A stretch of DNA of 64,000 nt from Caprimulgus europaeus (GCA_907165065.1 OU015541.1:4340001-4404000); one strand, 5' to 3'. Counted from the stretch's first letter, positions 13,094 to 27,046 are shown. The notes: generated by a model from the letters alone, not told the origin. Made by a program: numbers and translations.

Positions 13094-16000
13094 ACCAAGC
13101 TAAAACCATGACTCTAAGCTTCATCACTCTACTCTAACACTGTACTCAGGAAAATGACTGCAAGCTGCAAATAGAAGATGATTTCCAGCTACAAAGAAAA
13201 AAAATTACCCTGAAAAGCATGAATTTAATAAAGCCACTAAAGCTTTTTTCATTGCACTATTAGTTAAGATTTTTGAATACATAAATGAGAATTACTTGAC
13301 TGACAGCCTCTTTATCAATAGTATAATCAGCTTTCTATTGTTAGAATAAGTAATTTATTTCAACAGTAGAAACATTTATTTTAGCTGTAGAAATATAACC
13401 CTATTTATTTCCAATCTGCAAAAGTAACCCTTGGTAGTATAAACTCATTTAAAAAGAAAGGCGATTTCTTATCTGCAGAAAGCAGTAACGCCACTAGCAA
13501 AGGACAATGGTCTGCATTTTTATTAATGCAAACACTAACTTTCTATTTCCACACTTGAATTTCTAGCCTCAGAACAATATTAATGTCTACAACAGAACTA
13601 AATTTATGGTAATCTCATTTTAGCATAGATTATTTAAGTATCAGGACATTTATCTATTAATCTATCATTTTACCTCTTTAGTGTTAATATTCTCAGCCTG
13701 CTTACAACTTTCAAGGGCAAGGCTGCTTCATCACCAGCTGTCATAATTTAAAAAATTATTTCTTGTATTTATGTATAAAATATAAAGTAATAAGCTATGT
13801 CACCAAAGCTAGACAAAGAACATACTTTTGCAAACAGTCATGTGCCGATTCCTACTTGACTGAACATGATCATATTTTTAGGTACTATAATTAATAGCTA
13901 ACAGCTTTAGAAGTCTTACTAAATATTCATTATTAGAGGGAAAATTGAAGAGGTCTACTCCATTTTAAATGTCCCTGACAACTGCCATTAAAGCATCCTT
14001 GTGCAGTTTGTCACAGATATTTATATTTAGTCAGCACAGAGACGGATCGTAGGAGTCCACATCCTGTGTTGTTCTTCCTCTTCTTTGTTAAGTACAAGTG
14101 GAAAAAAGTGTTGAATATGTGATAAAAACACTTTACACTCTTAACTCCTCTCTAAATACACTTATGTCTGTATTTGCACCAAGTGACAGGAGGTGTGCCT
14201 TCTGCAAACAAAGCACACTGGTGCTGACCTTTAGGGCTGTAGCACACATCCTTTTTTAATGCTGCCCACAGGACCACCAGGATGAGCGCGGTGGCAACAC
14301 AGAGCCATCGCTTCATTTACCGCTCCCTGGCCAAGAGGGACCTTTCCCTCAGCTCAGGCAAAGCTGACTTCACCAGGAGCTTGAGGCTGCCCTTCTCTCC
14401 TGGCAAGACTGATTCTCCTAAAGGTCTAAAATGATGTTGCAAATGTCAATCCTGCCCCTAAACAATAAAGCCTGCGCTTCCATTTTCATAACAATTAATA
14501 CTTTTTCCCTGTTGTTTAATATAGGTTTCAAAAGCCAAGGATTTAAAAGTTCATTTTACAATTGATTGAGATTCTGTTTGGCTCCAGTAATAAGCTTGGC
14601 TTGGCCTTCAAACTGCCCACTTTCAGGTCTGATGGAAATACACTGTACATAAGCAACATATATGATCTTTTTGGTATGTTTTTTCAAGGAATACAATTTA
14701 GTTTTATTCCTTGTCTCATGAAATCACTTAGAAGTTATGCTGCAACCCTCAAGTGAAGCACAAAGCTACTGTGAATTCAGGATGCCCAGGGTGCCTGGTA
14801 CAAGTAGTTTAAGTGGTATGGACTGCTCTTACAATCAGCTTGTTCTCAGAAAGCTAAAACTCAATTTTTCAGACTGAAATGCATGACTGGCAGTAATCCA
14901 TAATCCTGACACAGTGTCATGGGTGCCAAAGGCCCTCCAGTGAGTGCTGCCTTTGCATTTTTAAAAATGTTTTATGAGCTCAAGACCCTAGAATTAAGTA
15001 TCTTTACTTTGCAAGCAACCTGCCATCTACTAATGCTATAGGAAAACCAAGCCAAACAAAAAAAGTCAAGCACAGAACAAAGGATCTCTAACCCATAAGT
15101 AAAGACTCTTTATCCCCAAATCCTCCACTTCAAGGGCTTGAGTGTTAAAAGCTAAGAGCTCTCAGCTTCAAGCCCATTACCATTTGCTCTTTTTTCTCTG
15201 TACCGACTTGCTTTCATTGCAAATGAACATTAAAAAAAGAGAGCAAGATAAACAGATGAGTGTACCACATGCACAGCTGATTTCTCACAAATAACCAGGT
15301 TTCCTACTAACTATATTGTAGCACTAAGCAATACAGAGATATTTACAGACCTGGCAAAAGATGGGCTATGTTATAGTGAATGAGGTCCCCAATCAATTTC
15401 CTAATTGCGAGGCCACAGTGTTTACTAACCTGATTCCAAAATTACTTCATTCTCTGCTCTAAATAAAATCAAAGCAGCCTATTGGTTATTTAGCTAAGAA
15501 AGCTGCTGATGCAGCTCCATTTAGCAAGAGGACATGAGTTTCTTATTTCAAAAGATATGGAAGCATGGAGCTCCTTACACACAGCTCTCATCTCCACTGT
15601 CTTTCAGTCACTAAAGCAAAGGCGAGAGCAAAAGGGCAAGCCTGGAGCAGCCTAATCAGGATTCTTCTTCCCCAAACACTGTCAGAAAAACCAAACATTA
15701 GTTTTTAAGGAGAGTTACTGCTGTGATCCTGAATGGAGAAATACAGAGTTGGTCACAGCTGGTATTGCATTAACATTTCACAAGGAACTGTGCTTGCAAT
15801 GATTTCTTCAGGTAAATTCTGTAGATGCTTTTTCTTAAATAAGGCTATGGATACAAAGAAAAAAAAAAGAAACTAAAAAATATAGTAGCAGTATATCAAG
15901 TATTCTCCCAGATGGAAAATTTTCAAAGTGGTACGTAGGCACCTTATACATCTGCATTCACACTTTGTCACCTTAATATTTCTTAAAAAGAGATTAAAAT

Positions 16001-16727
16001 CAACACATGACCTAAGCAAGTGAGTGAGGCTGAATTAGATTAGTACTTTTTCCAAATCCACCTGAAGTGCCAGTACAGAAGGGAAAGCAATGTCACAGTT
16101 GGTATCAGGACAGTTGATTTAGGCAGGAATAGCATGGCGTTGCAGGCTCATGCGAGCCATCCCACCTTGGCTGCAGAATTCATCGCGCACAGGCGGTGCC
16201 AACCGAGGGGTCCTAGAGAACGCTGGAGGAATTTGGATAAACTTACAAGCAGGAACATCAGTAGGTTGCTAGCACCAAGATGTCCTTCTAAAGCATGACC
16301 AAAACCCAGTATTATATGATGGAAGACTGGTGACCTGTTGCAACATAGCCACCAGAGAACTCATGTTATTACCCCAGCTGAGGCACAGGGCACCTCAGAG
16401 ACAGAAGATGTCCAGCTTCCCACACTCATACAAAACCTGAGGAGCTTTTCACAACAGCACAGACGTTCACCATCATTATCCTATTCACTTCTAGAAAAGG
16501 TGCAGATAAAACATGCATACTATCTATGCCTGAAATCCATCACCGTGTGCCTTCACAACAGATCTGAACCTTGCAGACAACCTAGAAGCAATGCAGAAAT
16601 GGTGTGCACGGGAGGGCAGGAGAGCAGACCCTGCTTGTTCTATCCAATCAAGGAGCTCCATAACTCAACTATGCCAAACCTGTGAAACAGTTTGTTTACC
16701 CACCATCTGTATTATCAAGTAAGGGTG
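13094..16727. other. CDH4: unique intronic sequence, no gene seen
   Basis: AT-rich unique DNA. A more GC-rich patch at about 14260-14420 holds a 50-codon ATG ORF on the plus strand (14282-14434) without other support. A small CpG cluster lies near 16135-16215. No recognised repeats or exons. Confidence 0.5.
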
Positions 16728-16780
16728 CTATGAGATGACCTCCTGAGGTCCCATGCAGCTTTAACTAACTATTTTATGAC
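16728..16780 (+). mobile_element. CR1 LINE 3'-end remnant
   Basis: TGAGATGACCTCCTGAGGTC followed by CCATGCAGCTTTAACTAACT and ATTTTATGAC matches the extreme 3' end of CR1 (GATGACCTCNNGAGGTCCC...CAACC...TTCTATGAT). Only about 50 bp remain. Orientation is opposite to CDH4 transcription. Confidence 0.7.
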
Positions 16781-19700
16781 CTCATGTTTCATTAGGATTG
16801 CAGATCCCTGTAAATGGAGTGCAGTAGCTCAATGCTGCTCTAGGACACTTCCCCCTCCACCTCTAGTTTGTTTCTCCAGACCTTCCAAGCAAGACCCAGC
16901 ATGAAAAACTGAAACACTGTCAAAGCCAGAATGACAATCTCATTCTTTTAAGTGTTCTTTTATGACTCAAGGTATCAAAACCACAGTTGATGAATCTATA
17001 GGTTCTCACATAACACCACAAAGGAAGATTGAATCCTACTGAAAAATGACTGCACCAATTATTTATCAACATTTGAAAATTAAAATGCAACAGAGAACTT
17101 CACTCATCCCAGCTTTGACTCCTTTTCTCATATCTTCCATCTGCTGGTATCCACATGACATCTCACAGCTGGATTAGCACTTCTTTAGTTGGAGATTATA
17201 CGTCTTTCTGAGGGTTTATTCTGTGCTTGACAATGAGGCTCTAAGGCATTATTTCAACACAACATTATATGAATTATTGTTACTTAAAATAGCATCATCA
17301 TACTAAACCTGGAGGAAACTTAATAAAATTCTACATGTGGTACTGTCATTACACCATCACTACCACTCATCCGTCCCATTGAGGTTAAATGTCTGTCCTT
17401 CTCTACCTCAGGATTCTTCTAACATCCCATAATGACTCAGATTAACATCACATAGCATGCTAATTTGGAAAAGTAGTAAGAAACTTTTAAAAGCAAAAAT
17501 AATGAAGATTTTTTTTTTTTAAATCATTAATAAAATGCAAGGTGAGCAAACAATATTGGTCCCAAAGTAGAATTTATGACTAGTCTAGCAGCTGGCATGT
17601 GGAGTTTCTGCCCATTATGATTTTTAATGTCCTAGATATGATAAAATTAGGGAAATTAGAGGTAGGCAAGAACAATTAGGGCAAATAATCCATCCCCCAC
17701 CAATACAGGATGGATATAAACTGTTTAAGAAAAAAGCATCCCAGTACACAGTAACCATACCATTTACCCTGACTTGTAAGTCCAGTTTCATGAAAATATT
17801 ACTTCTCAGTACTGAAAGGCAAAATTAATATTGTATAAGAAATACTTAGAAAGACACGTGATAAAGAATTTCAACTGTTGTCTCTATTCAGGGATATAGA
17901 ATCAGAGGAACTTTAAAGATGAAGAAAGCTCAAAGTTATCCAAAACAACTGCTAATTCCACTAGCCAGAAAAATATCTCACACACCAAAACTGCATTTTA
18001 ATCAATTAAATTTATACATGGAATATCATAACCTTACTGATCATAAACTGAGATGGCTACTTGGAAATGCTGCTCTGCCTTGTCCTCCAGAACAGCTCTA
18101 AGAGTTATTCTTGAAGAACATCCTTAGACAAATACTTATCTTTGAAGTCATGACAGTTATATTCCAGCTAATGTAAATGCTCAAAGACTTAAGTCCTGGA
18201 ACTGAGGGTTCCTAACAAACTCCCACAAGTGACAAGAGCTGTGGATGTTTACCTTACACAATGCCTATTAATCTTGAATGTTTGATAACCTTTTCTCAAT
18301 GCTTTCATTAAACCAGTGGGTTTGACCCCAAAACGGTTCACACATTTAAATTAACATGCAAATTATACACTTAGATCACCTAGAATTTGCCTTTGAGGGG
18401 CAGAAATTGTTTGACAAGCTTTATGATGATGTTTCAAGAACAATGCAGCTGCTTGCAACAGGGCATTTCAGATGAGAGAAAGCAGCATTTAGCTACATAG
18501 TCATTCATTCTGCCTGTGTTGATGTCTGGCTATAGCTCCTTTTTTCCTGGGGAAAAAAGCAGATTTTTAATATCCAACTCCTAATCATTATCACCTGCTA
18601 GAACAAAAAGTTTCAGGTGAAAATTATATTGTTAAGTCCAACAGCTGGCTTTGAAGATGTCAGTAGCACTTCTAGCTGCAGAGATAATGGAACACCCTCC
18701 TGGAAGACTCTCAGAAAGCAGGATTTTAACAATGGAAGCTCAAACACCTTTTTCCCCAGAGATCTGGACCAGGCAAGAGACCACAGAATTCTGGGAGAAT
18801 AAATGATACAAACTGCCATAAAAATTAGCATTAGAAAGAGCTACCAGAGACAAACATCCCATGCAGACACCTCTAGCAGGTATCCGAATACCTGACAACT
18901 CCTCTCCGAAACACTTCTGGAGCCAGCTGCATGCAATGTGACATTAGGGCTTTCAAGTCAACATGGAGAAGGATGCCTGGCTGAAAAAAAGTCTTTTTTT
19001 TTTTATTGTACTGTGTTGCAAACACCAAGAACTCAATACTCTGTGATTAGCACCAAGAGAAATGGTCCCACAACATAAGGAGCACTCCCACACCGCTGGG
19101 AACAAGTGCAGGACACAGCTTGGGGCACTGAGGATTGTGTAGGCTTCATATAATCATGTATTATTTCAGATCACTGGATGTGCTAGAAATGATCTGGATA
19201 TCTTCCCTTAAGAAAGAAACCAAAATATGAAGAGGATGGTTGAGGTAAGATTTTAGGAGTGATCTAACTTCCCTTTTTTAAAGCATAGCTCATGCTTCAT
19301 AGTTTAAGTGAATTTGCATGGACTAAACCCATAGAAAAGCCACACAAACTACAGCCTTTCAAACACTAACAGCAGTAATGATGAGGGCACAACTACCAGG
19401 TCACCAGACAGACAGCAACCTTTCTCAAGAGGTCTGTACTCAAGAAGAGAAAAATACAGTTGCTCCATCTTCACTGAAGTTGGCCTTTTTTCTTTTTTTT
19501 TTAGCTTATCTAATTAAATCAATGCAAATATCCACAAAGCTAGACTTATTTCAAAGATGCAGTTAAATTTCTTTTAAATTAACTTGAAAAAACCAACTGT
19601 CAAATAGACTAGATATATGTATTCCTCCAGTTAAATTAAACTTCAGTTAAACTGATAGAATAATTAATCTTAAATGTCAAGAAAATAATAGGAAATTCTC

Positions 19701-21944
19701 ATATTTACATAAAAAAACTAGTTCTGTAGAGTACTAAACTAAGAATTTCTGTTGAACATCTGGCTTCATACATGGTTAAATTTCACAGTTCCTAACAATT
19801 TCACATTCAAAATTTTCAAAGAATTTCTTGTTTTGCATAATTTAAAAAAAAATAAAAGTATTACTTATATCAGCCTAGGGTAGACATGGTGATCTACAGA
19901 CAATCAGACTTCTAGGAGATTATGGGTTCCAGCTGTTTGCCTTGCCTAGTAATCCCCCTAAGGTGCTGTTTCCTCATGATACCAGTAATCACTTTTCATG
20001 GGTTTACATAAAAGGTGCTGTATATCATCAAATCAAAACAAGGTTATTGCTCTCTTCTTGTTATGCTGAGTATGTGGCATAAGCCTAAAAACAGAAAGAC
20101 AAAATAAAACGTGCATTTTTACATTACAATTGACCTATTAGTTTTTATTCTGTATATAAAACTGAATGTTGAAGTTGTCCATTAGCAAATTGGCTTCAAC
20201 ATTACATATTAAATCATGTAAATATAGAAGGTCATACTTGTCCAGTACTGCTGACTTTTCAAGTTATACTCAGGTTGAACAATACAAAGCCGTTACTTGT
20301 CAACATATTTCATCTTCCTAGTTTCACTCAGCAACAAATCTCAGTCATCGTGTTTATTAAAATACAGATTGTTCTTGTATCCTGTTGAAAACTATGGGAG
20401 ATCTGCCATGGCAAAAAATTCCCACTGCCTCATAAGATCTTTTGAGGTCTGAGAGAAAAAAATCAAGCTTTTCTATCTCTTTTCTGCATCTGACAGAATA
20501 AACCTTGAGTCACTCTTCTGAGGCACCAAAAATAGTCTACACTTAAGTTCATATAGCCACAAAACTAACAGGAAAAAACAAAGATTACACTGGACAGTTC
20601 ACTCTTCTGTTCTGCCATCAGCAGCTTCTTTGGCTGGAGCATCTGAGCCACTGCCAGTTCACAAGAACTAAGTGACCTTCCTAGAATTTGGAGCTAAGGA
20701 CTTCCAGAGTCTCCATAAGCCAAAATCAACCCTTCTAAGCCATTCCCCACTTGTTCCAGCTGGAAAGCTGAATTTCAATGAAGTTGTGTTGATTTACAGT
20801 AGAAAGGAAACAGTATTAGGAAGCATCACCTTGGGGTAGTGCCCATGCAATGAAAATTCTTCTGGGCAGCAAGATCTGAACAGAAAATACACATTTTGTA
20901 GATAGGCAGTACTCTGCAAAAGCAAAATCCACAGCAAACCACATCTCTTCCCCTCAAACAGGAAAGCTGCACAAACAATACTGGTGGATCAGGCTTGATT
21001 AAAGAGCTACTGTTGTTTCTTCAAGCCAAGACAAAGACCCCCCTGTACACAGAATTATGGCTGTTCACCAGAAAATAGAGTTGTATAGCTGGTGTGCTGA
21101 GCTGACCTAGAGCCCTCTGTCACCAGGTCATTTTTATATTCATTTTTCCTAACAAGTAGATAGACAAGTCAAGAAGATGGCCTCTGCCTTGTGCCATTTC
21201 AGACTGAACTGGGGAGCAAGAGAGCTGGATTTGTTTGCTGCCACACCTGATGCTGACAGTCCACCAGCAGAAATGCCCATCTCAGCCTCTGAACTGATAA
21301 AATGCAAGAGGCAATCGGTACCACAGGTGTCCCCTCTCCCCTCCACTTTACAGTAGCATAAGTAAGGGCATTTTAGTCTTATGCACCATACTTTCACAAC
21401 ATATTTCCCCCAATAGCCTAGAGAAGACTCTTTAGTCATGTTCATGAAGGTCTATGAACTTTCTACTCTGCCACACTTCCCCTGAAATACCAGCCTGAGC
21501 CCCACCCAAGCCCCACAGGGCCCTTGGTTTCTGCAGCACTCAGATGTCTCTCCACACCCAGCACACAGCAGCTCCTGCCATTTTTCTAGTTTAATTCTAG
21601 TTTAACTCTTCAGCTCCTTTCACCTGCAGTACTGCACCGACAGCACACACTGCTGGGATAAACTAGTCACAGAGGCAGGTCTCTACATAAAGCTATATTT
21701 TAATGACTATTCTGCAGCAACATTTATCTCTCCATTTTAACCAACCTGGACTGCATTTTGACACTGCACAAAGCATTTCCTAATGAGTACAGAGACCTTT
21801 TTTGTGCAATAGTTTACTGCTGCTGTTCCATTAGTGTATGGCTTCTGGGAAACAATTTATTGCTTATACTCAGAATTTTAATATCATCATTCAGGACATG
21901 ATTGCAGCTTTGTTTGTTGCAAAGTTTCCTTTTTTTTTTTGTAG
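16781..21944. other. CDH4: unique intronic sequence, no gene seen
   Basis: AT-rich unique DNA with short homopolymers (T/A tracts near 17511, 18993 and 19492). 21780-21925 is AT-rich without repeats and leads into a T-rich tract that ends in GTAG at 21944. No recognised gene. Confidence 0.5.
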
Positions 21945-22205
21945 GAAGTCAAAAATTTGGCATTTAAAAAGATTTGTAAAATAGAAAACCTGCAATCTAA
22001 TACAGAGGTGGCATTAAATTATGTGGTCTATATAGACTTTGATGAGATTAACATTAAATATATGGCTAGACAACGTGAAGAACCTATGTTTGCAAAAGAA
22101 CAAAATAAAGAGACATTTGATGAAGAAACACTGTTATTTACAAAGAAGGATCTATTGTGTCTACATAGTTTAATAATTCAAACTACAGCTATTGCTCTCC
22201 AATAA
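21945..22205 (+). CDS. unrecognised exon-like ORF (possible terminal exon antisense to CDH4)
   Basis: A run of T ends in GTAG/GAAGTC, a good 3' splice-site shape. The frame opens directly after that TAG and runs 86 codons to TAA at 22203-22205. An AATAAA signal (22201-22206) overlaps the stop, and a GT/T-rich stretch follows about 40 bases on. The peptide is rich in Lys, Glu, Asp, Asn and Ile (for example MARQREEPMFAKEQNK) with a more hydrophobic C-terminus, and looks protein-like for such AT-rich DNA. I do not recognise a family. It has no good initiator near its 5' end, so if real it needs an upstream exon. A chance ORF or a relic of a mobile element or retrocopy is equally possible. Confidence 0.22.
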   Translation, partial: EVKNLAFKKICKIENLQSNTEVALNYVVYIDFDEINIKYMARQREEPMFAKEQNKETFDEETLLFTKKDLLCLHSLIIQTTAIALQ

Positions 22206-24283
22206 ATCCATTTTTAAAGCAATCCTTGTAAAAACACCCTAACTGCATGTATATAGGTCTTTTCTACTATCTGAACAATCTTCTATGATGCCTCCAATTA
22301 TGATAAGGATCATCATTAACATCTCTAAACCTCAATAATAATATTAATGAAGAAACTGGAAGCAGTGACCATTTGGTACACGTGAGCTAGTTATTGAAGA
22401 GACACTCTCCAGCAGCAGTTCTTCAGATGGGAGTTCGTGTGGACATCTTCATTGAGATTAAGCCACACTTGCCACAGTGAAAATGCCAGAAAAGCCAGTT
22501 ACAGTGAACTAGAAGCTGATACACCAGAGGCAGCGTACCTGACAGACAGGCAAAACAGAAGAGTATAAACCCTGGCTAAGGAAATGTGCTTGAACAACAA
22601 CAACAAAAAGAGTAATATGATTTTACAATTTCATATTTTCTACCCATCTATTTAAGCATAAATAATAGTCCAGCTACAATCAGTGTAGAGTTCTGTTGCT
22701 GACTGCAAGGTTTCACTCACGATGTCCAAGTGCTACAGACGAAAATATAGATTTTAATTGTTCTAGGGCTTTCCCCAGTCGCAGGTATTCATTAAGAACA
22801 GGCTATACTGCTTATTTTTGGCAAAGACAGCCCACATTTTCTGGAGTAACTTGAAAATTCATATAACAAAACCAGCTGTCTTAAATTGACAGATTACAAT
22901 AATTTTGTCATATAAACGTCTTCTGTGACAGTCACACAGGCCACATCAATCAGCAGCTCTGGTGAGAGCAGCCAGAGCACACGAAGCCCTACAGACCTGC
23001 CTAGGACAGTGAGCAGGATAAACGTGGACACCAAGATCATCAGTCCTAAATCCTGAACAACCCTGACTCTGAAAATTGGATCATCCTTCCCTTCACTCCC
23101 CTGCTAAAACAAAGGCAAGAAGTTCTGTGACCATCAGGCATGTTACAGTGTCTTTTTAAAGATACTTTGAAAGCAGGAGGGGGAAAAAAACCCCAAATAA
23201 ACAAATAAAACCACTCACCATATTTGGTGTCAGTCTTTAGTGTCAGTGCAACTAAAACTCTTCAAAATAACGAAAGCTCCACAAATGTTATTAGCAAAAA
23301 TTTCACACTTTTTAATGGATATTTACAGTTCGAAGCAGTCTTTTAATTACTTTTGCTATTTGCATCTGATGGTTTTGGGAAATGTTGAATTCAGATATTA
23401 GACTATCAAGGACCACTGGATGTAGTCCAATAAGAAACTGAGATCAGACTAGTTAAATTAGCCATCTGTTCTAAACAAACACAAATCAGAACTACTTTTT
23501 AATATTCTTTTAACCCAATCTTAAGTGAAACAAAAACTTTGTAAGAGGCAGCAATTGTGATAAGGCAGACTCCAAGGAAGTCTACATCCATCTGCTTTAT
23601 CATGTATCTTAAGTCTCAATACTTCAACTTACAAAAAAGTTACTACAAAAAAAGTTACAGATATGGCATAAGGCAGCCACATGATAACAACCAGATTTCA
23701 GTCTTTCAATTGTCATAAAAATGAATTAATGAATTACATTTGTACCAGTTACTGTTCTAGTTAAATTATTACCAGGAGAGCAGCTTTATAATGTGCTGGT
23801 TCCTGTTCTCATTACAATCCATTCTCACGAGAACTTATAATCAGAATTTTAATGCCTCGTTCATTCTGTGAAAGATAGCTGTAAAAATATATTAATTTGA
23901 CCTTTTAAAAATTTGTTATTTGATTTGGTGCCTATTCCTATTTGCTCCTATCTACAGCTCCTACATTTGCTCGTATCTATAAATCACTAGAAAATGGAAG
24001 TATGTCACTAAGTCAGAAGACTTTCCTGTTCATTTTTTCTACCCAGGGTGAGGAGTACAATCTTATGACTTTTCAATACCATATGCAGGCCAAAGTCACT
24101 GCCTTAAGCATTCATTACACTCTGAGAAATGTTTCATCAATTGCAAAGGAACACTGATATCCTAAAAGCAAGTATTTTCAGAGAAACACAATAAAACCCA
24201 TCCACAGCGGACACAGCAAGTGAGCCCTTCCAACAGACAGTCCCAGAGGACGGACCTAAATCACACACCCATCTGGAGACAAA
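22206..24283. other. CDH4: unique intronic sequence, no gene seen
   Basis: AT-rich unique DNA with A-rich patches near 23180-23210 and 23633-23655. No recognised repeat, exon or RNA gene. Confidence 0.5.
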
Positions 24284-24652
24284 ATGAATCCCTCTGGAGA
24301 CTCCCCCCTCTCTGTACTGACTACAACAGGAGCCTTGAAGACTAACTTAGATTACAACATAAAGGTGGTTTTAATCCTCTTAATCGTCTTTACTTGTGGA
24401 AATATACCAAGAAGCAGAGCTCTCGGGGACCTGGTATTAACCTGCTACACTTCTACGCCAAGGCAGACCCAACAACCTGTGCCTGAGGAGCTGGTGGGAG
24501 CAACTAGCAAATGCACAAAAAAGCCATTACAGTACCAAAAGCAGTATTTTATCTCTTGCCAACAGCCCATGGGGACTACTCCCTCTCATGAACTATACAC
24601 CAGCTCGGAACCATTACATCAATCCTCCCCCCATGAAAATACTCCTCAATGA
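24284..24652 (+). other. unassigned 122-codon ORF with a hydrophobic segment
   Basis: It starts with a true ATG in good context (A at -3). A hydrophobic stretch (VVLILLIVF, about residues 28-36) follows a short polar N-terminus and could serve as a signal anchor or signal peptide. The remainder is polar, with five Cys (including the one just after the hydrophobic segment) and several Pro. I do not recognise a family. It could be a chance frame, an unannotated small protein, or the decayed leader of a retroviral-type gene. No long terminal repeats, primer-binding site or neighbouring retroviral frames were found. Confidence 0.15.
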
Positions 24653-26770
24653 CTTGCTGCAAATTAATCTTCATTTCATAGCATATAAGGAATTAACAGA
24701 AAGCAAGATGACAGAACTTGACCTTTATTTCATAACAAATACTGTACAGTCAATCTCACTGTTCTATCTCTAAATTTGGTGTTAAGCTACACAGCTGTGT
24801 GGTACTAGGGACAGGCTGAGGACCACCGGTCCAGAACGACAACGTTCAGATCCTGTCTTTCAAGAACACTGTTGACCTGCATTTACAAGTTTCAGGTGCT
24901 TTATGTGACACCAGATCCTAGAGGTTTTTTTTCATTTTTCATTGGGGTCATAATACTGATCAAAATAATATGTCACCTTTCAAACACTGATTTTTTAAAC
25001 ACTCCTTCGGGCTCCATTTAGCCAATGTGCTAATAAAAGTACACCTAGCTAATTACACGTGCTATCAGGAAACTTGGTATAAAATTCAACAGTTGTCCCA
25101 TAGCATACGATACAAACTAGAGATGATACGTCTATCAGCATCAGGTCAGACAGGACCACCAGTCCATTCTGAACTCTGAAGTAAACCTTGTACAAGATCA
25201 GTACTGTCCCCTCCAGGAGAAAAACAAAACACATCAAGTAACTCCTCGTCTGTTGTTTTCAGCTTCCACTCATCCTACACAATCCAACCCTTCTGTTCTC
25301 ATAGCAGCCTCGGTTATGACTTCCCCCTTTTATCTGCCTTAAGAGCAAAGGCTTCTCCTCTACAGCTGTCTATGATTACAGATAAACACACATGAAAGGA
25401 AGTTGGGCAGAAATACATATAGACATACACTTCTCAGAAGTCCCTGGTTCAATTTCAGGGGAAGCTAGGCACAAGCCAAAACTGTGAAAGAGAAACACTT
25501 TAAGCAGTCAGTGATGTAGGAACCTCAACTTCATTGACTGCACCATTGATGGATTTTGGTTCCCGAGTTGCTTGGGTACTTCTGAAAATTACACTCGTAA
25601 CACTCACCTCATCATTACATGAATAAAAGTTGTTTGAGCCAAACCTTGACTGCATTTCCCATCATATCCATCGCACAGCTGACAACAACAACAATATTCA
25701 ACCTCAAACAAGGACAGCAGGTGAGACAGATATCTCCCTGTCTCCAGTGATTTGTTGCTCAGAGGGTTTCAGAGCCATAAGTCACATCTTTCACACAACA
25801 CCACCCAGCAGCTCAGCTCCCCTGGGTACAAGTTTGAGCAACTATGTATGCACACTGGCTAAAAGAACTTGTGAACCTCCTTCTCTATAGCAAAGCTATC
25901 ACTAAGAAGTTTTTTGCCCATGTCCCAGTGACTTATTGGGACCTATATTTAACTTCCTCATTTCAGATGAGATTTACATGTCCTACTTCTAAAGACACAT
26001 CATCATGGTTTGGTGTCTCTTATGCAGTTAATGGAAAAAAAAATCCTGAAAGTTGAAGTCGTACCGTGCAGAGATGATGTTCCTCTGATGTTACTGATCC
26101 AATGGAGGTAATAGCACGCAGTGTTGTTATAGCGAAGCTGTCGCGACCTTGAAATGTTAATTCCCGGACACACCAGGGATTGGAGATGTCAGCACGGCAA
26201 TGTTTTTGACTTCCACAGGGGACCCAGTGTGTTCACAGCTCTGCTCTTACAGCAACCCCTACAGTTTAGTGCACAGAGTGGAACTGATGCCTGTCTCCAT
26301 AGAGACCTCCTGTCCTGCTTTCAAGAACGAAAAGAAAATGGGAACTATGACAACAGACAAACCTGTGGGATGAGAAGGCGTAAACAAGTCAGCAGGAAGC
26401 CCACAGTAGTACACTGGGGCCAAGCCTAGTGTTTTCCTTGTTACCCTATATTAAAATAAACAGATAATTAGAAGTACTGGGGAACTGAGCTGTTTGCATA
26501 ACCAGCACCAGCAATGCCAGATCCACGCCATCACGGGGCTGAGCCCCAAGACAGCAGCTCGACACACGTCTGGATGCTGGCTGTTCAGATTGATGAGGAA
26601 ATATCTCCATTTCCCTCCTGTAAAACCAGAGTCCCAACCTTGCAGTGTTATTGTTCTTGTCTTTTTGTCACAATAGAAGCATATGAGACACTACTAGACT
26701 TATCAAATCATCTTTACCCAAGATCATTTTAGGTAGAGAAATTAAGGTGATGCAATTAGTTGATGAAGAC
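24653..26770. other. CDH4: unique intronic sequence with a CpG-richer patch
   Basis: Mostly unique sequence. About 26055-26235 has clearly more CpG than its surroundings, including GTCGCGACC. It could be a decayed LTR or a regulatory patch, but I cannot assign it. No gene recognised. Confidence 0.45.
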
Positions 26771-26790
26771 AAAAAAAAAAAAAAAAAAAA
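26771..26790. repeat. poly(A) tract, 20 A
   Basis: A run of 20 A after GATGAAGAC. No polyadenylation signal lies upstream, so it is listed as a simple homopolymer. Confidence 0.85.
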
Positions 26791-27046
26791 TCAATTTCCT
26801 ACACCTTCTTTAAGACAACTTAAAACAAACCAATCTGATGACACTGCTCTTCTAGACAGACCTATACAGAAAATACCCCTGCCTTCTCTGTCTGAGCTAT
26901 TCCTGTATACCTTACTGACAAAACTTTTCCACTTAAGGGCAGAAAAATATTCAAGACTTCTTAATAGAAAACATCCCTATCTAAAGAGCACCCTTGGTAT
27001 TTGTAAAGCATTTTTCAAAAGTAATTTGCTTTAAGGATGATAAAGT

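Noticed and set aside
12847-13137. ORF encoding a poly-glycine run
   Set aside because: The glycine run is only the translation of the G33 homopolymer. The flanking sequence is low complexity.
14282-14434. 50-codon ATG ORF in a GC-richer patch
   Set aside because: Short, no family recognised, no conserved splice context; expected by chance in this composition.
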